From Cladophialophora immunda (lineage: Eukaryota; Ascomycota; Eurotiomycetes; Chaetothyriales; Herpotrichiellaceae), in the NCBI RefSeq assembly GCF_000835495.1, contig NW_015622543.1, positions 1,049,720 to 1,113,719 on the forward strand: DNA of 64,000 nt, written 5' to 3'. Within the stretch, counting starts at the first letter, position 1, and every line of letters begins with the position of its first letter. Positions 10,160 to 20,553 of the stretch are shown in pieces. The notes beneath the pieces are model-generated. The model had not been told where the DNA came from, did not search any database, and was given only the letters and a program-made list of their open reading frames with translations. The translations under genes were made by a program, and so were the position numbers.

Positions 10160-10821
10160 ACATGAGAACTTATTCTTAGACCTGGCTGGTCAATCAACGG
10201 GAATTCTTGAACGAACAGGGTTCCAAATTACCAATAGTGGTCACAGAAGTCTCAACGATTTATATTCTGATTGAGAGTACGGGTTAGAACCAACTGTGTC
10301 TCTCTTTGGTATCGGCAAGCACGGCGCGAGGGAAGGCACCAGGAGAACACGAAGCCGGGCCTGCAATTGGCACCGCGAGAGGCACTTGGTGTCCTCGTTC
10401 TGGTCCTTGACTCCTGCAGCTGGTGCTTGGGCACTCGACCTCTGCGAGCTTAGACGGGAGACTACAGCCTATTGAGTCCGGTCCCCGTTGCTGTAACTGA
10501 TTCCCACACCAGTCAGTGTGCGGGTAGTGATGGATTTCACGGAAACCTCCAAATTCTTCATAATCCAACGTCGCTTTCCCCCGCAATCCTCTGTAATTCC
10601 CCGAGATGTCGCGGGGAAATCGGCTAAGTCCCCGCAAATTTCCCTGGAGTGAGGCACTCGGCCGGTCTATCCACTATCACATCGGTTCTTCTCCTATTTG
10701 GCTGAAGGCCGAGGATTTACCCGACGGATCAAGGCAATCAACTGTGTATTATGCCGTGTGAACGACCTTCTCTATCTTCGAGAAATTTCCCAGGTGGCTC
10801 GAACAGCAAGGTCTTGTGGAG
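10160..10821. other. Intergenic region upstream of the XlnR/AraR-like gene
   Basis: This is 660 bases. Short frames on both strands overlap one another and show no family features. In the regulator's frame, coding-like sequence continues upstream of 10822 (IFEKFPRWLEQQGLVE) as far as a TGA near 10757. A further 5' exon joined inside this stretch is therefore possible. Confidence 0.4.
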
Positions 10822-13412
10822 ATGGTTCTACAAGCCGAAGGTCATTTCTCACAATCAGATGCTCGTCTTCGAATCAGGACCAAGCGTGCATGCGACAAGT
10901 GCAGCAGCTCCAAGGTCCGTTGTGATGGTGAATGTCCGTGGTAAGCACTACCTCGAATGAACCATGGTGATATTCGGGAAGCTCATGTTGTTTTAGCCGG
11001 CGATGTGAAGGTAAATTCGCGTTGTCTTTGCCAGGAATTTGCAGAACTCGCTGTTTCGGGTACTCAGTGCTGAGAACGGCTCTTTGATCGAACAGAATAC
11101 GGCTATTCATGTCAATATGATCGTGGCTTGAGGAGACGCGGCCGCAGGCCAAAACCTCAGAACGCGGGACAGGCACCGGAGGATAGCAGGACACAACTAT
11201 CTCCCCAAGCCCCAGCGTCCTCTGGGGTTATCGTTGAAACCATTTCCTGTCTTGGTGAGACAGACCATGCTTTGACGGGGAATGAGCTCCAGCCCTCGGG
11301 ATTGCATCTTCTTGAAGGAAGATCATCCAGTGATGATCAATTCAACGAGGTCATCCCTCAGCACAGAGGTTCAATCAGGCTCGGTTTGGACCATGATATT
11401 TCTGCTTTCAGCTTCTCGCACCCAGCCGATAATGCGGCACAGGCGCTCTCTGAACTATCTGACACTGGCCTTCCTCAAATCTCTCCGCATAGGCCAAGAC
11501 CCGGATCTTTCGATACTGCACAGCTGAACAACGGCTTTCTGGCGGAAGGTCATTCTGGACAACATGCGCAAGCAGGATCGTCATCCTCTCGACCATACCT
11601 ATGCCTGAAGTCCGTTTGGCCTTTGCTCGACAACGTGATCAGCCCTGAGGATGCGTGTGACTTACTCGACTTTTACTTTGCGCAACCGGGAAGCTCTCTT
11701 TTCAGATCTGCATCCCCGTACGTATTGACACATGTGCTGAGGAAGCATTCTCTCCTCCATCCAACTAGGCCCCGAGAGACTACTCCAGCACTGTTGACTA
11801 CAATGCTATGGGTGAGCGCTCAAACAGCAGACATCCCGCTACTATTGCTTCCAGGGGAGAGATCAAGGGTTTGCGAGGCACTCCGGAAATTGTCTACGTC
11901 TCTGGTTCACGATAGAGATCGTGATCACTGGCAAAGAAGCCCTGGTGAGTGGTCGAATATGTAAAGGAGAGCGCCTTGGAAACTGAATCAATGGAGCAGG
12001 GGGTCGTCTTCTACAGCATAGCTCTTTCTCCTACGGTGCACCCATCAAAGACCTGAAATATGCCGAAGAGCGACAAGCGGATCCGCCACCTTCTTCGATC
12101 GATGACGTCCTGACTTTCATCCTGATGTGTATCGTGATCTCAGGGGGAGATTTCAAAACAGACTGCTACCCATGGTGGAGCAAGGCCGTCAGACTCTCGC
12201 AGGCTCTGGGGCTGAACCGAGTAGATGCCAACGAGAGCAAGTATGGCTCAGGGTGCCCGACACCATCACACACTTGCCTGGGAAACAAAATCGAGGGCCG
12301 GTGCTATGCTGCTCTGGAAGCTCAGGAAGAACGACGACGTGTGTTCTGGCTTCTATTCTGCTTGGATCGACACTTGGCGTTGGCTTTTAATGGTACACCT
12401 AACATTTCAGACGACGAGTGCGATGTGTACACTCCGCTACCCGACGACGTATGGGAGAATTTCGAGACTGTCCCCAGCGAGCTTATCACCGAGAGATCTC
12501 ATGGACCACCTGTTCTGGTGACGGGAACAAGCTTTTTCGAATATTTCTTGCCTCTAATGGCCATCATGGGAGACGTCATTCATATCCACCACCGTCGATA
12601 TCACCCTCGCTTCGGAACTCTCGATGACCAGAACTCCATCTCCATGGTGGAGGAGCTGTTTGCGAATTGCGCCCAGAGCATCGGTGATCTCGAGAGCCGA
12701 TACGACACAGAAGAACTGAACGGTGCGATCCCGGCAAGCGAGTTCCTCACGCCGACTTCGGGATTCCAAGAAAGTCCTCTCAACCACGCCGTGGGGACGC
12801 CGACAGGACGACGACCCAAAAGCCGTGCATTGGCGCAACTGGTCACGTCCTACAGCACCTTCATCTTACATGTACTCCATGTCCTGCTGTACGGTAAATG
12901 GGACGCCGTGTCCATGCTGGAGAACGAGGACGGATGGATCACGTCCGTGCCGTTTATGAAATGTGCATCGCACGCCATCGCAGCTTCCGAGGCTGTCTCT
13001 CAAATCCTCAAATGTGATCCCGAGCTCACTTTCATGCCGTACCTATTCGGCATCTACCTTCTCCATGGGAGCTTCATCTTGTTGCTGTTTGCCGACCGGA
13101 TGCCGCAACTCGGGGCGAATGAGTCGGTCGAAAAGGCCTGCGAGACGATTATCAGGGCTCATGAAGTCTGTGTAGTGACGCTGAGCACCGAGTTCCAGGT
13201 GAGCAGATGGCTTCAGGCCACTAACCATCGAAAGATCGAGCGCCTGGCCCTGTCAACTGACGCTTTGACAGAAAAGGTTCCGCAAAGTCCTGCGTTCAAC
13301 GCTGTATAGCGTCAGAAGTGCGAGGGCTACCAATGCGGAAGAGAGCCGTGTACGGCGCAGGGTGTTGTCGTTGTATCGATGGACCAAGGGATCGAGAGGA
13401 TTGGGGCTGTGA
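10822..13412 (+). CDS. Zn2Cys6 transcription factor, XlnR/AraR family paralogue
   Basis: The model is join(10822..10940,10997..11010,11096..11944,12000..13198,13272..13412), 773 residues. The tiny second exon completes the zinc cluster: KRACDKCSSSKVRCDGECPC then RRCEEYGYSCQYDRGLRRRGR. Downstream are CDLLDFYFAQPGSSLFR, SPYVLTHVLRKHS and TTPALLTTMLWVSAQTADIP, then EERRRVFWLLFCLDRHLAL and LTFMPYLFGIYLLHGSF. All are typical of the XlnR/AraR regulators of (hemi)cellulose and arabinan use. The last intron matters. Reading through it stops at 13309, but splicing 13199-13271 restores the family ending FRKVLRS...RRRVLSLYRWTKGSRGLGL. The start at 10822 is the only in-frame ATG before the zinc cluster, though an extra upstream exon is possible. 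It should bind DNA in the nucleus and may control the adjacent sugar genes. Confidence 0.87.
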
Positions 13413-14189
13413 CTTCCGAGTATGTACAGTACGGAGTAGGTCAACTCCATTTACACCCGTTAAAGCGCAGCCCTCTTCGTGATGTTAGCCTCAGCGGGGC
13501 CTTTCGGGGAATCTGCCCTGTCGGCTAAGCAACGATACTTCCCATGAAGACTGTTTCTGCCTTGCAAACGGTCTGGGAAGCCGAGAGCTGAGTTCTGTAT
13601 GCTACCAACCACATCGCTGTCCCGGCCCCCCAAAGCTCGAACGGCCAAATTAGCAAGGTCCAGGGGTGTGCTTAGGATCATTCTTGCCGGCGCCCCGAGC
13701 GCTTAGGCTCATGGGGCTACGACTACTCGAACTACTTGGGGCCTAACTAACCAGGCTCTGAGAGAACGAACACCAGCCTTCCTGGCCCCAGTGCCCGTGC
13801 CCTTTAAGGGGTCGAACGGCGTGTTGATAGCTACCACAAGGTACACTTGTTCAATGAATGACAACTCACTGTCTGGATGATAAATCCTTCCGTTGCTCCA
13901 CCTACCCTGGCCCGTTCGAGACCTCTTACGGCTATGTCGGCTGTTTCAACTTCAAGCTGGAGCATCGAAGATTGCCCTATTTCGCCTACACTGCGACTGT
14001 GACCTAGGCGAGGCACTAGAAAGGTGAAACCAGCCACCAACGCCACAAAGTTGCATCCTCCTGTTTCCACGCCAGCCGCTGGCGGGAATCCTCGTCTTTG
14101 CGCTGCAATGATCTATATCATGCCCTTCATTCAGCGGCATGCTGCCATTCTCTTGTCTGACGTGACTCAAACCCAGACGCCTGACTACC
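13413..14189. other. Intergenic region
   Basis: This is 780 bases between the regulator and the dynamin-like gene. One TACGGAGTA motif lies near 13430. The short frames here show no recognisable protein. Confidence 0.5.
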
Positions 14190-17100
14190 ATGGCGATCGA
14201 CATCAGCAAAAGTGCCATCCCTCTATTCCAATCCCCTGACCGACTAGAGCTCCTCGATGACATCGACAAATTTCGCCGCGTTGGCCTCAACAACGTGCCA
14301 AAGATTGTCGTATGTGGTGACACAAGTAGCGGCAAATCTTCCGTCCTGGAAGCACTCTCGGGCATTCCATTCCCGGTTGACAGCACCATGTGCACAAGAT
14401 GTGCCACGGAGATTGCCCTACGACATCGTTCCTCGAGTCAGACAGTATCAGGGTGGGCATTTATCAAACCTAGATCTGGATCTTCCGACGAACATCGAGC
14501 CCGTATTATGTCATTCGAAAAGCAGATCACAGCGAGCCTCGATGAGATCCCGGACGTCTTGCGAGAAGCCCAGGAAGCGATGGGACTTGGCGAGGCCGGA
14601 GGAATCGGTCGGGATATATTACATTTGAGTCTGCAAGGTCCACAGCTGCCAAATCTCACTCTCGTGGACTTGCCCGGCCTCATCCATTCTGCCCCGAGCT
14701 CAGACGACATCGTCAACGTTCAAGGCCTTGTTGAGGGGTATCTCAGGCAGAAGGAGAGTTTGATCATGGCGATCGTCTCTGCCGAGAACCCCATTGAAAA
14801 ACAAGGGATTCTGACACTATGCCGCAAGTTCGATCCCGCTGGCGAGCGGACCATAGGGGTTATCACCAAGCCAGATATCCTGCAACGCCCGGATAAAGCC
14901 AGACTAACTCCCACGATCCTAGAGCTTGCAGGGAACCAACACGCCACGTTCAAATTCAAACGCGATTGGCAAATCGTGAGGTGTCTTACTGACGGCGAAC
15001 GGCAGACAGGGGCCAACCGAGATCGAATCGAGACCGAATTGTTCTTTCAGGACCCATGGTACGGCTTCAACAGAAAGAGGCTGGGGACGAAATCGTTGAG
15101 AGACGTCCTGTGTGAATACCTGGAAGAGCACATCCTGCATGAATTACCCGAGCTCATCAAGTCCTTGGAGGGCAAAATTACGTCGGTGAAGCTGTCCCTC
15201 CAGGAGCTCGGGCCTCATCGAGCAACGAAAGACGAGCAGAGGCAATATCTCATCCGGATAAGCAGACGCTACGCGCAGATCGTCCGAGACGCCCTGAATG
15301 GCGACTATTCCGACTCCTTTTTTGCCGGCCCTGACGACGGCAAAAGGCTGCGCGCAACCACCATGGCTCTTACCGACGACTTTGAACATGCGATGCGCAC
15401 CCGGGGCCACGCATTTGAAGTCGTGGACGATGCGTCGACCCGTTCAACTGCGCCCGACGAGCCTCAGCGCATCACCATGGCCGAGGCTCTGGATAAGGTT
15501 GAGAGGCTCATGGAAGGCTGTCGGGGTCCGGAATTGCCCATCCTCTTCAACCCACGCTCGGTGGCGGAAGTGTTCAAGGAGCAGTCCCAGAAATGGCCTC
15601 AACTCTCGACCGAGTATACTGAAGCCGTATGCCATGCGGTCGATATCTTCTTGCGCAAGGCTGTCGACTCAATCTGCCCGGTCGCGGCACCGGTAGGGAA
15701 GTTGATCCGTCGCGAGGTCCTTCATGACGCGATTCACGAGCATAGGGAAAGGCTGAACAACAAGGTTCTGGAACTGTTCGCACCACATACCGGCTCCTTC
15801 CTATACTCGACGAAGAGTCGGCTGCGGGTGAGCTTGATAACGGTCCGAAACGAAGATGATATGTCGGAGGACGACAGCGACGCCGCGAGCGATGACAGAA
15901 TTTTCAGCCTGGGTGAAGATCGACGATTGAGAGCACTTCAACTGTCAAGGGCATATTACAATGTCGCCCTTGAGACGTTCATTGTAAACGTGGTCGTGCT
16001 CGGGGTTGAATCCTGCCTGCTGTCGAAGCTCGAGGAAATGTTCTCCCCGGAGACCGTGGCGCAGATGTCAGAAGATCAGTTGCAGCTGCTGGCGGGCGAG
16101 AACCCGGAAATGATCGCGGAACGAGCCGAGCTGGTGGCACGATTGGAGACGCTCGAGATGGCGTTGCGGAACTGTCGCAGATATGCAAGCCGAGGGTTTG
16201 GGCTCGACCTGGACAGAGCACGAGGAACAACCCCCGGACCTGTCTCGGAGTCGCTACGGAGTGGTTCAAGAAATGATGGCCAGTCCGTGTCCCTGCCTCC
16301 AAAGTCTTCTAACGTCAACAAAACCACGGTCCTCGAAAGTGTAGCGCCAGCAGCATCTCCTGGGACAAGGCACCCGCAAACGACATCAATCGACCTCGCC
16401 GCCACTCCCAAACCTCTGCCATTGTCGAGTGGAAAAGTCGGATTCGGCAGCAAGACGTCGGGCATATCAGATGCTGAAGACAAGAGCTCGCTCTGCTGGA
16501 ACAGCCCGGTGCCTCACTCGAAGGATTCTCACCCACCTGCGCCGAAAGTGCCATCCAACGCCGCCGCAACCGACACATCGAATTCGTCAAAGCCCCTCTT
16601 CGGAGGTCTCAGCGGCCCACCGGCGGCGCAGTCAATCAAGCCGAATTTATTCGGTAACCCCAGCGTTGGGTCAAATGTAGCCCCTTCAAGTAGTATTTTT
16701 GGGTCTTCGGGGACTTTGGGATCCGACGCAGCGAAACCTGCAAGTGCACCATTCTTTTCGGGCGCCGGGACAGATGGAGGTCTGTTTGGTGCTCCTGCAA
16801 AGCATGAAATTGTTGGATTCGGCAACGGTGGCTTTGCAGCGAAGCCGGCGAGCACTGGAACGAGCACTTTCAGCTTTGGTAAGTAATTCACACCTGCGGC
16901 AGATAATGATGTTCTCGTATTGAGTGCTCAGACAGGCTCCCGCGAGTAACATTCTACCCTCAGACAGTACGGCTTCCACCACTCGACTGTGATGTTGGTC
17001 TCATGTATGACCGGTTATACCAGCTTAAAGATGACCTTCGACATAGCGTAGACTACGGTTTTCATCAAAGTCCTGTCGTACTAGAAATTCACAGGTGTCT

Positions 17101-17344
17101 CGCTATATACCAGTTAGGGTTTGCATGCTTTTCGTTCGAGGTATGTTCCACTGATGAAATCCATCCTCACCGTGTCTGCTTTTTATCTCTGAACATCATA
17201 TCTTGACAGGAGATCCGTCTTCAGGACTACGAAAAGATATTCAGTGATGACACTCGGAAATGTATAGGCAGAAGCTTCTCTCCCGCGAAGGTAATACTGT
17301 ATACGGCCTATCTTGAAGCACTAAGAAAGGCACTCGTGTTATAG
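14190..17344 (+). CDS. Dynamin-like GTPase with FG-rich tail and GLEBS-like motif
   Basis: The model is join(14190..16878,16932..17140,17210..17344), about 1010 residues. The N-terminal dynamin GTPase domain shows G1 GDTSSGKSS (43-51), G2 in VDSTMCTRCAT, G3 DLPG (about 160) and G4 TKPD (about 226). A stalk region and a GED-like helical part up to about residue 690 follow. The tail from about 790 is rich in FG-type units (LFGG, LFGN, IFGS, LFGA, GFGN, FSFG), as in nucleoporins. Read unspliced, a TAA occurs at 16884-16886, but it lies inside a perfect GTAAGT donor. Splicing leads into HRCLAIYQLGFACFSFEEIRLQDYE, which resembles the Gle2/Rae1-binding (GLEBS) motif of Nup98-type proteins. An alternative last intron (17291-17347) would change the final residues and end at 17389. 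Fungi carry many Mx-like dynamins of unclear role; nuclear pore association is my inference. Confidence 0.8.
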
Positions 17345-18074
17345 CAGACAATGAAATGGCCATATTCGACATCTGGGATCGGCTTTTGATATCAGAGAGC
17401 GGCTATATAAGCACTCGGTATTCAGCGGCGACCAAGTGCCTGTAATCAGTAATCAGATATGACCTGGCTCCGCTTCGGAAGATGATGATGGGGCGACCGT
17501 TTGGCCCCCAGCGGCACACCACGCCCCCGATAATCACCTGCACGTTGTAGCGGCACGGGGCTGGGACCGCATATCCACCTGAAGCACATGGTTCTAGCTG
17601 AGATGCCTCGTTTTTGACTGCCTTGTTCCAAACGTAGGCTCTCGGCGGCAATGTTGTGGCGCGGAACGAGCATCTCGACCGGACGCGTGGACACGTCAGT
17701 CGGCGTTCACATCGCAGCACATACTTGTAGATCAAGACCATGCAATTCGGCTTTTGTCTCAAAGACTCCTAAGAACGCGGTTCTGGTCACAGTGGCCTTA
17801 AGGCTCTCGATCCAACCATCACCCGTAGATGACACATGGGAGCCTGGCTCGGGATAGACAATCTTTTTCCGCCTCCACGGTGGTACAGCCATTGTTCACG
17901 TTGCAGCCGTACATATCGGGCCAATCCACCCGCGTGTCACCAAGCGCCGCGTCGAGAGCTTGAGACAAACGGCCTGGATCTCTATCCGCCCCCAGAATTC
18001 GAGAACGCGAGGTGACCAAAGCCTCGGAGAAGGTTCGTCAACGGTGCGCGTTCACGATAGGCGCTTTCACCTTG
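17345..18074. other. Intergenic region with an unresolved minus-strand coding candidate
   Basis: Minus-strand frames at 17403-17762, 17707-17892 and 17819-18019 could be joined by short introns. One possible donor is GTATGT after ...KAELHGLDLQ. One piece (YVWNKAVK...GGYAVPAPCRYNVQVIIGGVV) looks protein-like, but I recognise no family and cannot fix a start. No gene is called. Confidence 0.3.
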
Positions 18075-18917
18075 CTAATCATGAAACCCTCTCTCTCGGA
18101 GGAATCGCAGTAAATCTGCGAGCTCCTCGGCACTATACCAATGCCCTAGGCCATCGTAACTGTGCCATTCGACCTGAATCCCAAGCGACGAAAGTGCCTT
18201 TGCGGCATCTTCGCCATGCCGTATCGCGATTTTCGGGTCCTCAGCCCCGTGGCCTAGGAAGATTGGTGTAGATGGAATCTTGGCCGCGGTGTCCTGGTTT
18301 GGCTTCCAATCAAGCATCTCTCTGAGTTCCGTGATCGCGCGTTCTGGTGGGGACATGGGTTCTTCCTCGGCCGTCTCAAAAACCGAATCAGTCGGATCCT
18401 CGGATTCGGGCTGGTCTGTCGCCACGAGGAGGTCCTGAAAGGGGAGCCAGCCACTCATGCCGAAAGCAGCCTGTACGTCGCGTCCTGGCCACAACAGCAA
18501 CGCGACCAGCGCGGCAGCGCAGCCTTGACTCAAGCCCCCCAGAGCAACGTTCGCGGGTCCGACCACGTCCATTTCACTTTGAAGGAGATTGTGGATGAAT
18601 GTGGTGGTTTCTACCAGGCCTTCCACCTGCAAGTCCGCTCGCCGCGATGGCTCTTCGAGGTTCGCAATGTCAAACCACTGTGTCAGCCGCACACGTTTGG
18701 CCATGGTGGAACGGCGGAAAAGGGCAGTCGGAAATACGAATTTGGCATTGGGAAGGGCGTCTCGCAAAGTAGTGCCGTCAGGAAGTGCTGTTTCCAGCAG
18801 AGCCGTTCCGAAGTCTCGACCATTGGATCCCAAACCGTGGAGGATGATCACCGTTTGTTTATGTGGCCCTTGTGGCAGTACCACGTATGACTCGGGATGT
18901 TGTGCAGGCGGTTTCAT
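18075..18917 (-). CDS. Alpha/beta-hydrolase, acyl-protein thioesterase / phospholipase-carboxylesterase type
   Basis: This is an intronless 280-residue frame with the abhydrolase_2 layout. The oxyanion-side motif is ILHGLGSNGRDF (about 26-37). The nucleophile elbow is GLSQG, the acid is probably Asp in GHGAEDPKI, and the histidine is in YDGLGHWYS near the C-terminus. Acyl-protein thioesterases and related lysophospholipases of this family are about 220-240 residues. The extra length here is mainly an acidic loop (DQPESEDPTDSVFETAEEEP) between the serine and aspartate blocks. The enzyme would hydrolyse thioester- or ester-linked acyl groups in the cytosol; whether on proteins or on small esters is undecided. 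There is no signal peptide, and no obvious functional link to neighbours. Confidence 0.85.
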   Translation of the reverse strand: MKPPAQHPESYVVLPQGPHKQTVIILHGLGSNGRDFGTALLETALPDGTTLRDALPNAKFVFPTALFRRSTMAKRVRLTQWFDIANLEEPSRRADLQVEGLVETTTFIHNLLQSEMDVVGPANVALGGLSQGCAAALVALLLWPGRDVQAAFGMSGWLPFQDLLVATDQPESEDPTDSVFETAEEEPMSPPERAITELREMLDWKPNQDTAAKIPSTPIFLGHGAEDPKIAIRHGEDAAKALSSLGIQVEWHSYDGLGHWYSAEELADLLRFLRERGFHD

Positions 18918-19331
18918 GCTTTATGGAAGTATGGTGACGTGGGTCGCAATTCGAGACAATAAAGCAGGAGAGCACCAAGGCTGATGGTTGTTAGGAGGGA
19001 GTGCGTATCAAGAGACAAACAGTCTTTGTCGTTGTTGTATGTACGAGTACGAGTATTTGACCCGCCAAGCTCACGTCATCCACTACTCGTAGTTGGCGGC
19101 CGCCAGGTAAAAGCGGGGGGGTTGTATTGTCACGGGATGAACCGGCCCTATTCCTAACCACGTAGCCCCTTTTACGCAAGGGGACACAAGGAAAGAGCTA
19201 TTACCGACCCCTTGACGACATTGCCATCGCAGGCCAACTGATAGCTAAGAAAACGAGGCAGGCTCGAAAGCGCGTGGATAAAGAAGCAATGGCCTAAGTC
19301 GAAGCGCAGGGCAGACGAAACAGGCGACGAC
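18918..19331. other. Intergenic region
   Basis: About 410 bases upstream of the hydrolase gene. No coding or RNA feature seen. Confidence 0.5.
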
Positions 19332-20260
19332 TTAAGGCTCTGGAAGCGGGGACATGATCAGTTCCACAATGGCCGGCTTCCATCCCACTTCTCTCTCTCC
19401 CACCGGTCCCCATCGGTGGACAAGGTCCCGTTTAAGTTCAGCATCCTCTACAGACGATTTTCCTGCGGACGCAGCTCCCGAGGACTCTTTGCCATTGATG
19501 GGCAATTTCGCGATCAGCCTCGTCGCCAACCCCTGACGCCGGTCTCGACATTGAAGTCGAACGGCAGCCATGCTCGGACATCTCAGTAGGACATGCCGTA
19601 CGAGATCCAGTTCAATGCACTTTGGACAAAACTGTCCCTCGGTTTGAGAGGCTCGGTCCTTGCACGGGAAGGCTCGGAAACCAATATTTCCCGTCCGTGC
19701 TGCACCGCGCGTCAGGGCCGCCAGGCGTCAACCTGATGGGGTAGATATACAGTGGGTTAAACTCAGGTGTCAATCTCGAGGGCTTCAACGGATGTCGCTT
19801 TGTGCGGCCCCAGCGATAGTCCTTAAAAACTGGCCCGGGACCGCTTGCAGCTTTTCCAGGCCCATCGACTTTCCTCCTTTGAGGACCCTTTCTGGGTCTA
19901 TACTATGCTAGACACTCGTATGTCCGTGCCGCTTGAACCATACCCCGGTAGACCTGTCTGCTGGCCCGGACTGATGTACCCAAGCGTTGGAGCCTTGGAG
20001 TGTTCGGTCCGCCTCTCGCACCTTTTGGCGCCTTGTCCAAAGTTGCACGAGTACCAATCATGCATCGTCTAAACCGGAGAGACATTCCAACCGGACGAAC
20101 CGGGTTCGTGCTTCCGTTGGCTCGAGGTTGCCGAAACGAGGCTACGAAAACGGGCAGTTCGCGGGGCAGGACGCACCACTGTATTCGTGACCATGCTTCC
20201 CAATCCTCGACAGCAATACTGTACGCCTCTCCTTTCATTCGGTGTTCGTCCGACACCAAG
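19332..20260 (-). mobile_element. Decayed LINE (Tad-like) 3' region
   Basis: On the minus strand several frames in succession resemble the distal part of a fungal LINE polyprotein. RQVYRGMVQAARTY near 19930 is like the reverse transcriptase end, where an ALYGAELW-type block is expected. A KRHPLKPSRL segment follows. Then GNIGFRAFPCKDR, CPKCIELDLVRHVLLRCPSM and GWKPAIVELIMSPLPEP form a Cys/His-containing C-terminal ending. The pieces are in different frames with stops between them, so the copy is dead. I saw no poly(A) tract or target-site duplication. The match is from memory of the family pattern only. Confidence 0.5.
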
Positions 20261-20553
20261 TCCTTAGTGTTCTAAATGGTAACTATCGTCCAGCTGGGAG
20301 GCACACTGGTTGGAGATGGCGCGGGCAGTGCCAACGAAGAGATCGGAGCGGAAAGGACTCGACTGGCTGTCTGTCTCATCTTGTAGGCACTGCATCTTAT
20401 GAACGACTGCGAGGCATGTCGTGGACGAAAACGATTTTATCAGAGCAGAGATGTCAGCGGAATCAGGCAAGATGGCTAGGATTGAGAACAAAAAGTCTGT
20501 GGAACTGCGGCTACGAAACGCCGAGGCTTGATGCACGGATTCCAAGGTCATCT

